Positions 21,211 through 33,680 of a stretch of DNA of 64,000 nt are shown in pieces. How positions within the stretch are numbered: the stretch's first letter is position 1; each line of letters opens with the position of its first letter. The translations under genes and the position numbers were made by a program. This DNA is from Blasia pusilla. Taxonomy: Eukaryota; Marchantiophyta; Marchantiopsida; Blasiales. The notes beneath the pieces are model-generated. The model was not told the origin of the DNA, ran no database searches, and saw nothing but the letters and a program-made list of their open reading frames with translations. The stretch spans positions 62,496,001 through 62,560,000 of the forward strand of contig CM114271.1 of assembly GCA_050084515.1 (NCBI GenBank), in the 5' to 3' direction.

Positions 21211-24200
21211 TCAACCACATTCCCAGACGTCGATTGCTTCTGCGAAAGCCTAATGACTCAAGCGTACAGTGGATCTGCAATTCCTTATAACATCGAGTCG
21301 AGGGTCAGATCTTCGACCGTGCTTCTCAATTTTGGACACATCTTCAGATAGCTCTTTTATAGAGCATGCGACTCACGATTTGAACATATTATCGAAATCA
21401 TCGATCATTATATTCTTCCGTGTGACAGCTTTCCTTAACCGCTGTACGTAGCTGATACACTGAAGGTCTCGTCGGCGCGTCCTTGAGTCTTCCTGGGAGT
21501 AGCTATCCATCTCAGCTATGGCAAGAAATAATTTTCTTCTTGCGGCTCCGATGCGTGTGCACATGAGCAATCTCTGCAACCCTAATCCTTCCATTGTACA
21601 TCTGAAACGGCAGGTCTTATTCTTCAATTTCCTCAAGTTGCTTTACAGTCGATCACAGGATAGGAATTTCAGCTGCTGCTTTCTTCAGCTCCTGGATCTT
21701 CTGTAGGAGGTCGGATGTGCCTCTCATTGAAAGAACCCAAGCGCAGCAGCCCTGCACGAAGTACGTGAAATCGGAAAGACTTGTGCTGGATCGACGACAT
21801 ACGTATCCAATGAAACTCTCTCCCTACAAGCGCTCGCTCTGGTCAAGTCCCTTTCAATCAATGGTTTGCACGGTATCGTGGTCACCATGGGACTAGCTTT
21901 AGGATGTGAAGTTTAATTTGGATTCCTCAGTTTCATTTGTGAGATCAGTGGAAGCCTCTACTCGCCAATTCGAGTCACTCTGCTTACGCTCACTCGTTGT
22001 ACGCGTGATTCACATCCTACAAATATCGGATCTGAAGAAACCAACAACCACTGTGACAGTCTCCTATTCCACCATCGCCAGCGCCGGGTCCTCTCGTCGA
22101 ATACGCCTGCGTAGATTTGAGAAGTAGCACTTCTCTTCAAGGATCACTGAACGCAGAGCCTTGATTTCTGTCTGATTGGGAACAAGCTGCGAGGATGACT
22201 GATTGTAAACCTTCTACACCGTGTAAACAGTTTAAATATTTGAAAACCTTCTACTCCCTCCAAGGATTTCAAATATGATAAGAACGGACAGTTCGCTGCA
22301 AAGCTTAAGTTCACTTGCTCCATCTGGACATAGGAGATGCTGAAGATCGCAGCAGTCCAGGTTTTGGATGGAATCGACGATGAATGAGTACATGTGTTCA
22401 GTAGTCCTGCACAGTTGAAGCTATTCCCAGAAGCATCGCGCAAGAATGTCAAATTGAAAATCTAAATATGTTTATTTGTAGTTGCATTTCGATAATATTA
22501 TATGCCTCACGCCACCCTCCCTAGTTCGAAACCTCTCTTTGCATATAGCAAATCGTGTGCGCAAGTATGACCGATCTCCGAACTTAGATATATACATAGA
22601 TCGACAAAGTTGCCTGAGGTTTGCAGTTGTGATGATTTTTTTTAGCACTGCAAATTTTTGTCACATGTACTAAGACATTACTAGCTAACTTGAGAATGTT
22701 TTTGATCTATGTGCACGAAAACTTCGAGAGGCCAGGGGCTTTGGCCGGGCCGCGCTGAAGAAGTTCTCTCATACAATTTACGCTTTGTCTCCACTCACTG
22801 TCTGCAAGACGACTGAGATGGTGATTTCGGAGCAGGTTCGCTGGCAGGGATCCGACTGAGCTATCCGCCAACTTGTGCGAGACGTTGTCGAATGTAGAAC
22901 CCGCGTCGGCGTCCGAGCGTTCATTACCGGATGGCCCGGCATGTGACTTCCCGTTTTCCTGATGACAATCTTTCCACGTCTCGCAAAATATCTGTGCGGC
23001 AATTTCATCGGCAATTTCATCGTGAGGTTCGTAACTGTCAAGTGCAATGCATGCCTTGCGCTTGCGGTTCAATTGCAATGCTTTCATCTTCGACAACAAT
23101 TCCTGATCTTATGTGACTAAACTGAGCAGCCTTAAACTCGAGTGAAAACCATAGCGGAACAACAGGAGGTCAAGTCGATATTTTCCGGTCCGAATTCAAA
23201 TCTTCATACGTATCCGAGCTCAAGTAGCTTCATATCAAGGACTTCCGCATCTGAAAGCGGCAAATCTTGAATTCTTCTCACTAAAACATGATGTACTCTA
23301 TCAATGGGAGCAACAATTGTAGGACTTGTTCCATGCCTGGGACCTCCCAGGACTCGTCCGTCAGCCTCTACTTCTCATTCTTCCTGGAACTGCTATAAAC
23401 TTCCGCCGCCGCGGATTTCTGCGGCGTACTCGTCTCTGAACTCGGTCGCCTCAACAAGAAAAGATCGATGTCCTACAGCAAAACCTGAGCAGGAAACGTT
23501 TCCAAACAATTAGATGAGTCCACAAGCCCCACACATTACTGCGCTTGCGTCCAATGACAATAAATCCTCGGACACCACTTTTCGCGCTCCCTCAGCCACA
23601 AACATCCGCATATACAGCACGCAGCACTGATTCTTGTTCGGGAGCGTCTTCGATCGAACAAACAGCTGCCGCTCGCTCTAGGTATAGCTTCTGCAGACTC
23701 GAGCGAAGGGGACCCCATTTTCAATTGTTCCCACGGTCCCACGAAACGAGACGATCGATCCTCGGCAGAATTCACATGGTAACGTTACTCGATCGCGTTT
23801 CCGCTGTAGATCCGTTGCAGTTGCGGAGTCGAATGCAACTAGTGCGGAATGCCGACGCACTTAATAGGACCGATCTAAAACCGGTGCTCGTGGTCATCGG
23901 GATCCACGGATGCAGCGGTGGTGGCCGATCTGTCACGAGCCGATCCTACTCTGGAAGCACACTTGGTGCCGATAATCAACTCAACATTATAATCTCAACT
24001 TTTCACGATTGTCTCACATGTATGAGGTTACGGAGGAGGAGAACTTTGATTTGTGAAAGTCATCTCATCTTTGTGAAAGGTTGTCTTTATCTAGCTGTTA
24101 TCTAGCTTTGGGCACGCTAGGGAAACATCGATGTTACATATACTCGAAATAAAAGAAGTTTTGTTAGTTTATAATTTGACATAAATTCAGATTTTTTCTT

Positions 24201-27200
24201 ATTTCCAGTCTTTTCTTATGTTAAGCGTTTGCACTTTCTCATAATATAGAGAAATGATATTATTTTTCTCTTAAATAAAATATTAGTTTGTAAAAATTCC
24301 CCACTTAAAAATAATTTTAGTTTGTAAAGATTTCCCCCTTTTCCCTTGCTCCCCTTGGTGTTTTTGACTCTTTTATTGTGCTCTCCATAGATCCTTCCAT
24401 CTCCTTTTATTCATGTCTTACGTGTGAACTTCCAAAGCCACCATAAGATATATAGGGCTGAAAGTTTTGGGGTACGGTTCTTTGTAACCTCTCTCATATC
24501 CACACTCAAATCCTTGCGAAGGCTTAGCATCTATAGTGTGTTGAGTCTCGTCCATTGCATTCTTCTCAATGAGTTCATGAACAAGTGCCCTAGCTCCCAA
24601 TAGTGAGTGTGGCGGCTTAAACTAAGTCACTACAACCTCCATAATATCTCTACCAACATGAACTAGTAAGGTGTCAGTGCGATGCATGGGAAATAAAAAA
24701 GTGTTTAAGGAGTTCGTGTATAACCCGTGAATGGAAAAGATTAATGATATTGCACACAAATTCAAATTTCTTTTTTTGGTGTTCGTAACATGTGAAACAT
24801 TTTCTTGTTGCCCCATTGCCACGTGTCAAACATAGAGGTGTTTGCAAATCAAGAAAGAACTCTCCCGTAATAATATAGATGAAGGGAGACTCCATCCATT
24901 GAATTGAATACATTCATTCAATTGAAAACGAAAAAGACCCTTCTGAAAACATGTTGCTTTTGAAGCTATCCATAGAAATTTAGTCTGTTTGTTGCAGTGT
25001 TGTCCTATGTGTTGAAAAGTTGGAAAGGGAACACTTTTATGCAAACCATAGTTTACCATATATTTCCTACAATAAAATGGGTCCCAATTTTAAGTGTACT
25101 AGACATGTCTTGGGTTATAACAAAAAGAGTGGCTCATTATTAATGAAATCCTTGGAGGCTTTTATAATCCCTTTTTGTGTACACCACAAGCAATGATCTA
25201 GGTTTCTTTGAGTGTGTAACAAGAAATGATTCACATCTAGAGTTTTTTCTCACTAAGTAGAAAGATCAAAGAAGAAATAATAGTGAAGTTTAACCAGACC
25301 CTACCACACGCTTTGGAAATCTTTGACTCCCTTGTTTTATTCCAATGACCATATGGGAAGTATATTTCATAGTTTGCAAGACTTGATAAGGAGGTAGTAT
25401 TGTTGTTTCCCTTTAATGTCACACTCCCGAGATTATCACTTAATAATTGATAATTTATTTAATCTACATTATAGTGGGTGATCTAGGTGATATAAAGGTA
25501 GGATAATTATAAAAAAAAAAAAATTCCAATTTTATTTCTTAATTTGAATCCTATTAGAAGGGAAGGGAAAATGAATTACAATGGACAAAAGTAGATGTTG
25601 TTTAAATTTTATTGAAGGATGGAATTATTTTGGGGGTGGGGATATCCTTTAAATTTTAATTGAAGAGTGGAATTATTTAGAATCGTGTAATGTTATTATT
25701 CTTCTAAGATTTAATTTATATATATGATAATTTGGGAAAGGAAAATGAATTTGAATGGAAAAGGGATATAATTTCATTAATTAAAATTTATTAAAAATTT
25801 AATAACTGAATGCGATTTTGGTAAGAAGAATAAATATTATTATGAAATTATTTAGGGGAATTGAATATTCTTTTAAAATGAAAATTTATTACTCTTTTAA
25901 GATTAAAAAAATAGAAATTAGACTTGAATTTTGAAATGAAAAATATTTCTAAGGGAGTTTTTAGGGAGAAGATAGAGAGAATAATGTTCGGATGGAGATC
26001 TTCTTCAAATGAGAAGATTGGGATTCTTGGATTTCTTTTCCTAAATAAAAAAGGGAATAGGATTTCTTGTTTCCAAAATTCACATCCAAAGCTACGAAAT
26101 AACTTGCATTTTGCAACCTCGATAAATTCAAATCCATTGACTGAAAAAATTGCAAAATAACTTACATTCCCCTTGTTATTTTGGAAGGACCGACAATTAA
26201 GTTAAGAACGGGGCTAATTGAGCGGGCTCTGGCTAGTTATTTAAAAAACCAATTTAGTTCGTAAGCACCAGTATGCTAACTGGTCGCGGATTCGCTAACT
26301 AGAGACAGAAAAGTAGGGACCTTATCTCATGCTCCCATACTACATCTAGTGTTTATTTCCTAATATCCGCTATTTTCTTTGGTTATTTTTAAAATTCTAT
26401 TTCCATTTTATTATTATAAATGTATTTTATGAGCTGTTACTGTTCAATTCTTACCTACTTGTAGTTAGGGTTTTACAAGCAAAATGAGTACTCGTGGTTG
26501 GAAGGAGCCATAGACACAGGTCCCCAATAAACCCAACAAAAGCTGCATAAATCACTGCCTTGTCATCAGTTCTCAGACTTGCGGCTTCGCTCAAAACATT
26601 CTGAGGGCAGAACTTGAAAGGCCACCATGACCGACCGTGCGTTAATATTAGTTACATCCATTAGACACTGGGTAAACATGAGGGATTGGGTCCCTGAATA
26701 ACTATCTGCAAGGGAGGCCTAGGCCCTCTATCAGAATGTGAGAAGCAGTTCAAGACAACCTTGGCCAAGGTTGTCATGATTTTTGGGCATGAAACTCCTG
26801 CTGTCTGCTGAACTATCTACCAGAATCTATCAAGCACTTCAAAGGTACAGATGATGACTACATAGACCTTCTGAGCGAACTTTTCAACCATCCAAAGAAA
26901 AGGCAGACAATAGAAGCGCTACAGTCCAGATGAAATTAGTGGTAAGACCTATTGCTTCTAGTTCGCTTCTTTCATGGAAGTCCCAGTGAATCACACCGAT
27001 CAATGAGATCCCTGGCCAAAAAATACGCAATTTCCCATGTGCTATGAAGAAAAAATGTCCTATTAACCCTAAGATTGTGATGCAAAACCACCCCCTCTGG
27101 AGGTCTTTTGGATCTCGAGCATGCCTCAAAGAGAACTCTTCAACTCATCCACTCTTCTTAATCGAGCAAAACCTTGCTCGAAAACGTTCCAAGTTCCTGC

Positions 27201-27365
27201 ATGAGAATTTTACTCATCGACAGTCACAATTAACTGGAGACACCAAACCCAAGAAGGAAGCAGTACAAGCTTTTTCTCCAGAAGGATACCTTCTGGGGAT
27301 CAAATTCACTGACGGATCTGGCACATGATACCACTCCATGCTCCAATGTCGTCCACCTTCAACAA
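21211..27365. other. Intergenic, no recognised gene
   Basis: To about 24100 the base composition is gene-like, with several frames of 60-190 codons on both strands (for example 23545-24105 plus, 22707-23099 minus with an RKRK cluster), none with a family motif. From 24100 to 26450 it is AT-rich. Near 26470-26920 and 27044-27328 on plus, interrupted frames (one with GTDDDYIDLLSELF) look like decayed coding sequence of unknown origin. Confidence 0.4.
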
Positions 27366-28490
27366 TTATGCTTCCTCAGCTTCATAATAGGAATCATCTC
27401 TGTCTATAGACTCCGTGCCCTTGGATCCTCGTAGATGATAAGGGTTCGCCATAGCCTCCAGAATCCTCCTCTCAAGGTCTTTCTCCTCAATCCACATCGA
27501 ACTCTGCCGTCTTATTGCTGCAATTCGCTTATGTCGTATCAGCCCAAGCCTTGCCTCCAGCTTGTTCCTGGCTGTAACACTAGTAGCTCTCTGGTCTTTC
27601 TGCAGTATATGGAAAGGAAATCGCATCAATTTGCAGGAAATTCGTCAGATCCTTATAAACACCGACGCTAAATTCACATGACTGGTCACAGAAACATCTA
27701 TTCTACCACCGTACCTCTAAGCAAACATCGGAAGTTTACTAAGTAGCCCTTTCCAGTTGTTTCATACTTCTCCACATGTTAAAATGTAACTCGTTGTCAA
27801 TAAATTGAACTACTTATCCTCAAGTATACACACAGATCATTCCATCAGTATTTCTTTTGACAAATAAGTTGAGGAAGTTCAACTCTGCACTTTACAATCC
27901 GGCCAAGGACAGACCACATGCCAGCGGAATGCTTGATATGTTTGAAGGGACAAGTGAACTATGCTCCATGAACTCGGTCCAATCCAGATAATCATGGACA
28001 CAGACTATAGCCACTGAACTCAGACTAATCAAGACAATCGTAGACAGATCCTATATGTATGATGGGACTCACGGACCAGATGATCTTGAAGAATTTTGTT
28101 CTCCTGTTCCACCTCGATTGCACGAGCAGTAGATTTCTCTTTCTTCAAGATGAGTCTTTGGGCCTTCAGCTCATTAATGCGCGCCCTTTCCTCTTCCTCA
28201 TCTTTCATCTCCCGTCTCTGTTTCTCCCCCAGCTCTGCCGCGTACTTCTTCCTCAGAACCGACTTCTGCTTTTCATACTCACGCTTTAGGGCGGCCGCTG
28301 ATGCACAACTTACTTTCTCGACTGAATCGGACACAGAAGGGGACGGAGACGACGAAAACGGACACCACAGGCTCGGTTTGGAAAGAACCGAGCTCCGAAA
28401 TTGCTTGCCCGATAAGATTTCCAATTCTGAGGTCGTCTCTATCAACCTATTGATGATCGAGAGCCGAGAAAAGACAGTGGATCTCGCCAT
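27366..28490 (-). CDS. Basic coiled-coil protein, possibly organelle-targeted (two exons)
   Basis: The first exon runs from ATG at 28490 down to about 28073-28082. It begins MARSTVFSRLSIINRLIE, an Arg/Ser-rich amphipathic start typical of a mitochondrial presequence, followed by a Ser/Pro linker and a long charged helix (KREYEKQKSVLRKKYAAEL, then EEEERARINELKAQRL, and EVEQENKILQ). The last exon (27366 to about 27610) encodes VTARNKLEARL, then RRQSSMWIEEKDLERRILEA and an acidic end. The RQSSMW..E..LE..I..A tail looks like a conserved plant motif, but I cannot name the family. The junction is unresolved: the strongest donor (GTGAGT at 28072) does not match the phase of the acceptor at about 27611, so a small extra exon or the weaker donor GTCCGT may be used. 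Function unknown. Confidence 0.6.
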
Positions 28491-29153
28491 CTATATATCC
28501 CTGTCTCTCATGCAACCTTCGAAAAACCCCTAGTGCTAGTCTTACCCTAAGCCCTGCCTAAGCTTTCCAGCACCGCACAGGATCCCGTCCCAATCCAATT
28601 TCACACTTCCCTTCAACAGACTTTCTATACACGATGCTCACTGAGAACGGCGACCACTAAACACTGCGCCATAGTCGATCTCAACATCCGCTGCTCAACA
28701 TTTGAAACTCAAAAATGTAAAACACAACGCCAATCCAGCAGGCAAACCAGATACCGTTTTACGCAAGATCAGACAGACAGCTAATCCAAACAATGCCGTC
28801 GTTCGGCCATGCGAGATTTGAAACCTGTGAGGGTAACGCGTGAAGTCTGAACTTCACACGCATCCAGAGACAGAGTACCGCTTACAGAAGACTAAGCCAA
28901 CCCTAGTGCTCGTAGATTCTATCATGGTTAAGTCGGGACTGGGACTGCGTTTAACCCCATAGGCCCAAACCAGTTAATTTTAAACACTATTAGTACTTTT
29001 GCCAAATAAGGTCTCCGGAAAGGTCTCCGGAAAGAAAGATGCACTTCCATAAAAACGAGTGATGGAAAACCCATCGGAAGTACAAAAGAGGGGGACTCAA
29101 AGAGTCAAAACCTGAAGGCCACAACACGACCAGAAAAGGAATTTGAAACTCAC
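28491..29153. other. Upstream region of the coiled-coil gene
   Basis: Between the ATG at 28490 and the candidate leader exon at 29154 I see no coding motif. A TATA-like string (gatatatag on minus) lies immediately before the ATG, too close to serve as a promoter for it. Confidence 0.3.
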
Positions 29154-29268
29154 CAACAGCAGAGACAATATCAGCAACAACAAGAGAGCTATGACTACTA
29201 CTAAGTGGGCCTCTAGCGCCGGCGTCTCCCATACTGAGCCCGCCGCAAAATCCCATTGGCCTGGGCAC
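29154..29268 (-). other. Candidate first exon with strong donor
   Basis: A minus-strand frame encodes GFCGGLSMGDAGARGPL and then LVVADIVSAVG, ending at a perfect GTGAGT donor (29148-29153). It could be a leader exon of the gene at 27.4-28.5 kb or a relic of another gene. I recognise no family. Confidence 0.25.
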
Positions 29269-29324
29269 GTTGCAACGCTATGGAGACCCGCTGCCTACAA
29301 TACAGAATCGCAGTAGCTAAGGAC

Positions 29325-29411
29325 CTATCCTCTCGTCCCGGCGGCCGGGCGGCGCCATCGCGCGCGCCCGTCCCCGCGGGACCTCGTCCCCCCCTCGCGG
29401 GCGGGAACGGA
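29325..29411. other. Short, very GC-rich, CpG-dense island
   Basis: About 87 bases composed almost only of G and C, including ggcggccgggcggcgcc and gcgcgcgcccg, in surroundings close to 40-45 percent GC. It overlaps no supported gene. It may be the GC-rich end of a transposon or the promoter of a bidirectional unit. Confidence 0.5.
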
Positions 29412-29540
29412 GAGGATTCAAATGTTTTGGTTTCGTTGGAGAGGAGAGAACTCCTTTCTATGCCCTTCCTCCTTCTTCCGATATATTAATTTCATTTTTC
29501 CAATCAATATTGGAGATTGCATCTTTGATTTTCAAACACA

Positions 29541-29830
29541 TCTCTTTTGGGATGGTTTGGGGTCGATTTGGGATAAGTCAAATTATCCGTCATTAAGCCC
29601 CGGAGCATGGCAGAGGCACCTAATAGTTTTTATGTATTATACACCAACCAAATTCATTTTAGATCTTTACTCTTTTCTTATCTCTACTCTAAGGACGAAG
29701 TATGTCCCTACCCTTTCTCATTGTATACTAGTAGGTACCTATGTGAATGATGGGTAGTTTGAATTACCATTGGTTATCTTATCTAATCCCTAATGGATCC
29801 CAAATCAACCCCGCCCCTTCCCCCAACTTT
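29541..29830. mobile_element. MITE-like foldback
   Basis: The segment ggggtcgatttgggat (about 29553-29568) is mirrored by atcccaaatcaacccc (29798-29813) with one mismatch, about 230 bases apart. Outward, gggatgg/ccatccc also recurs (29541, 29834). No coding capacity. Target-site duplication not resolved. Confidence 0.4.
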
Positions 29831-30913
29831 CCCCATCCCAAATTTACTCTTACTTAGCCAAGGACACATGGGAATACCTTATGGGCTAAACATGTCACCA
29901 AGGGAGATGTTTGGAAATTGAAATTGAAGGGGCATTTTTCAATAATAATATAGATGTCATTATCTCGTGAGAAGTTAAGATTCTCTTCCTCCCTCCTTGT
30001 TGTGCCCCTATTCCTCTTGAAAGACAACCTCTAGTGTTGCAGAAACGTACATTCAGTAGGACATGCTCATAGTGCTGATCTCTACCCAAACACACTCATG
30101 TTAGTCTAGTTTGGATCAATTAGCCTTCGAACTTCCCGAGACCCAAACTCGAGCCTTTCATCAAGCTCAACCCTCCTAGTTCCTCACTTCCCAACACGGG
30201 CAAGTCTTCCTAGACTTGAGACACACTTTCTGGATAGTCGAGGCACCTAAAACGATGTGCGCATACCTAGCAGACCCAATTGTCCAATCGATCTCATATG
30301 ATCTCTAACTTAGACCCAATAAAGGAGTCACAGGTTGGATTCCAAGAGTGACCTCCAAAATCCACTCTCATGGACTTGGCTAGGGGTTCGCACCCCAACG
30401 CCAACCTCCTGATCCATTCTCTATCCTTGGTTTGCCCAATGGCTTCATAAGGTGGAGTTCACATCCCAAGCATCTTTGGAGACCCTCCCCCTTACTAGTA
30501 GTTGCGGTATTTTGCACCTTCCCTTATCTTTGGAAGAAGGACTCTTGGGCCGCTCCTTTTGGTCCTCAATCCAACTCCATGTTTAGTCGTTCTTTAGCAT
30601 TTTCCCAACCTTTGCTCATGCGTTTGTCTAGATTTTTGGTGCATTGGAAACATCTTTGTATAAGCTCTCCAACGCCATCTTAATTTTTCCCAAAGCATCT
30701 GAGGTAAAAAATATATGGTCCAAAATATCGTAAAATCCCAAACGTTAGTCACGTTCTAAATCCGGTTCTCAACTTCTTTTGTAACCTCTCTTCCTAGACT
30801 CTACTTCTTTCAAATCTTGGTTCACGTTTGGTTCAAAGTTCCTTAGTCGCAACCATTAACGCATGAAATTCTCAACATTGCTCGTATCTCACATCTTGTG
30901 TCTCCTTTGTTGT
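29831..30913. other. Intergenic, no recognised gene
   Basis: Ordinary low-complexity sequence; the frame at 30432-30683 has no recognised motif. Confidence 0.4.
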
Positions 30914-31034
30914 ACACATACACATTGCTACACAAGATACATCGTTGTCACCAAACATACCCACAAATATACACAATACTATGCTTACTCATGGAATATA
31001 CACAACGAGACGAGATATACTAAAATATCTCCAA

Positions 31035-31533
31035 TAAATTGATCCAATATTATATCACATCTCACACCAAGCTCTCAATGGTATGCACTCTTTCTCATGT
31101 CAAACCAAACCCCCTCTCCTAATGAAAAGCTTGTGTTACACACACAAGGTAAGGAGGACCATAGCTCCGCCTCCTCATGCCAAGAGGTTCAACAAAGAGA
31201 GAATGAGCTCTCAAGCTCTCTCTCTACCCTCTTCCCTCTCCCAAGCTCTCTCTTTGGTAACCTATACTTGCAGGTCATCTTCTTGGCTCTTGACGCGTTA
31301 TAGCGGGTCAAGGGCTACTTCCCAAAATAGAAAGTCAACTATACCAAAAATGGTAACTTATTCAAATAGAAGGTTTCTCAATATGGCTCCAAATGAGCCA
31401 AAACGAAAGGGAAACCTGCTCTAGCAAGTTACCCGTGGCCTCAGCAAGTCATCCTCGACCTTCTTAGATTGTCCTCAAATATCTTCGAAGGCGCTCTACT
31501 AGATCTCGTCGATCTATCCTAAAATTTGTGACA
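31035..31533 (-). mobile_element. LTR-like block, 3' side
   Basis: Begins TGTCACAAATTTTAGG on minus and matches 37842-38399 and the plus-strand 9478-9968. Beyond it, 30914-31034 repeats the TGGAGATATTTT...-type segment that starts and ends the LTR at 9.35-10.10 kb. If that segment belongs to the LTR, the 3' LTR runs 31533-30914 with part of its beginning lost: only a trace (tatgcgcac, about 31540-31548) remains ahead of it. Confidence 0.65.
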
Positions 31534-31559
31534 ATTATTGTGCGCATATATATCACTAC

Positions 31560-31700
31560 CTACTTTTTGTACATCTGGGAGACGTCCATCCTCCCTGAGG
31601 AACCCTAAAGAGAGGTGGCTTCAAACATGTCATATGCCATCCTCTCGAACATCCATCACAAACTAGCATCTTGGTTGCACCACGCGCGGAACCACACAAC
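31560..31700 (-). pseudogene. PHD finger relic behind integrase
   Basis: The minus frame reads MLVCDGCSRGWHMTCLKPPL, then GGWTSPRC. The core matches the PHD finger at 63.3 kb, but the first cysteine pair is lost to frame changes and the final WMCPRC is WTSPRC. The preceding linker (CDLPNIDG) is still visible near 31750. Confidence 0.65.
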
Positions 31701-31930
31701 AAATATTATAAGCCTATAGGAACTAATGCTAAGCTCGGATTAACTATACCATCAATGTTAGGAAGGTCACATGGCGCACAGTTTCGCACATGGTCCTTCT
31801 AAACCATACCATCGCATCCCTCCAATAAGAGAACACTAGATGGAAAAACCTCACGCACTCTCAAGATAGTGCGCTCTGCAGTCACATCCGACGTCGTGGG
31901 TGTTGTATGCTGCAAGTAGACAAAGTCTCC

Positions 31931-32600
31931 CTAATGAAACCTTCGGATAGTAGATCGATAATCACCTCCCCGAATAGTCGCATACCTCAATATATCTCGA
32001 TGCTGCTCAATCGCCAAGTTCTCAAACAACATAGGCATCACTCTCTGAAACAACTCAGCCCTCTGAGAACATGCTCGCATCCATACATCAAGGTCATCAA
32101 GGTTCAACACCTCACCCGTATCTCGACGAATGATCGCAGGTAAATCTGGCTCTCGGCCATAAAGTAGCAAGTACAGTGAGAAAGACGCTAAGTATGTGTG
32201 CCTGCTGATTCTGTATTCCATCGCCAACCACGGCAACTAGAGGTCCCAATCTCCTAGGTGACCTCTCTGCAAGCCATACTTGCGCAATCCTCTCTTCATT
32301 GTCTGCATAACCCTCTCCGCTAGTCCATCTGCTTTAGGATGATCTCAAAAAGTGGTGTGGAGGTCGATCAGCGCCTGATCACACAAGGCATGTAACTCCT
32401 CCCAAACTCCATACCCTATTGTGTCAACACCTAAACTAGTGCACCATATTGACTCAACACTCGATTTAAGAAGGCATATGCTTCTCCCTCACTTGCTTTG
32501 TTAGGCATGCAACCAACTCTGTCCACTTTGAGAAGTGCTCGACCATCATCAACATATAACGACTATGGCGCTTTGTCAAAGGTAAAGGTCCTGTAAAATC
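31931..32600 (-). pseudogene. Ty3/gypsy integrase (interrupted)
   Basis: Catalyses insertion of the element's DNA. Minus-strand pieces in changing frames give PNKASE...FLNRVLSQYGAL (core), DHPKADGLAERVMQTMKRGL (region of the catalytic glutamate) and PWLAMEYRISRHTYLASFSL followed by LLYGREPDLPAIIRRDTGE (integrase C-terminal part). The last intact frame is 32236-31931. Several stops and frameshifts occur between 32250 and 32600. The catalytic aspartates are in the damaged part. Confidence 0.75.
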
Positions 32601-32697
32601 CCCCTACCATTGCCTCAACCATCTCGGTAGGCTTGGGGCTCACCAACGCAATAGTTGTGATATGTGGCATCCTTAAACGACATAGCTTAGCTACTCC

Positions 32698-33680
32698 TTA
32701 GTTGAAAATCCATGTCAAGCAGTTTAGGTCCATTGCTTGATCCAAGACATGACGACCTGATGCCTCTAATAGTGACGGTATTTCTGTCACTCTTGTTGGG
32801 AATCCCATTTCTCGCTCTCGCTCATTCGCCTTGGGATCCATCAATTGCTGTAATTGGTCATCCCAAACCAAGCAAGGTATGGCCTCCTTGAATGCATAGG
32901 AAGCAGGAAAACTCAAAAATATGGAAAACGCTTCCCGTAGCATGCTAATCCTATTGACAACAGTCAATGAAGGTTGATCATTGTGCCTCACTGCCTATGA
33001 TTGATGACTTGGATCTAGAATAGAATCCACCAACAAATCGGAGGGATGCTCCACTCTTGCATAAGCCCTCCGCAACATCTCATATGGCACAAAGTTGGTC
33101 CACCAAAGACGTGGATGATGTGCTCGTGAACCTACACTTGCTGCATCCAACAATATTGCACGACCGATCCATCCACGCACCTAATGTGCACTCGTCACCA
33201 TACGGGACCTCGAATCACCCAAAATCGGCACATTCTCTAGAATGTGTGAAAGAGAACAAGATTGATACTCCTGCAAGTGTCGCAAGATCCGTATCATCTC
33301 CCAAAACAATGTGGACCAAGAGTCAACTAACCCGCTACCTTTTCCAACACTCGATTGGCCCAGACACGGCTAACTTGCAATGACCAAATCTATGGTCCCT
33401 ACCCGCTCCAAGTGCTACGCTCCCCCAAAAATGAAATGTCCCTTAGTAGGGAACTCTTATAATCCAAGATGGCAGACGCAGACAACAAGTCGAGAAATCG
33501 GAGGAGTAATTGCGCCACATGGTAAAGTGAAGTGCGCCTCGCAACATCATCAATCTCAACATGGAGGTATTGTTGCACGCGCACTCCAGCATGCAAAACA
33601 AGAGCTAAGCCAGTGCTGATCCCTCCAAAGAGATCTAACATGTAAATATCCTCTTCTAAGATGCACCACACAATCATGGT
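32698..33680 (-). pseudogene. Cytosine-5 DNA methyltransferase inside a gypsy element
   Basis: Enzyme class: transfers methyl from S-adenosylmethionine to DNA cytosine. Motifs on minus, in canonical order: motif I YMLDLFGGISTGLALVLHAG (about 33647-33588), followed by an acidic residue in VEIDDVARR; motif IV, where PCLGQS has the catalytic Cys codon at 33364-33366; motif VI LENVP (ENV at 33229-33237); motif VIII-like VGSRAHHPRLWW; the SFPASYAFKE block; and EREREMGFPT with a terminal LDQAMDLNCLTW. Damage: a frameshift near 33410-33425, TAG at 33370-33372 directly before Pro-Cys, TAG at 33181-33183, and a stop near 32996. The order and spacing make chance very unlikely. Methyltransferases in retrotransposons have been reported in dinoflagellates and charophyte algae, as I recall. 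Here it sits where reverse transcriptase would be expected. Confidence 0.85.

Noticed and set aside
23545-24105. 186-codon plus-strand frame
   Set aside because: Arg/Ser-rich, no family motif, and equally open minus frames overlap it. It could be real, but I have no support.
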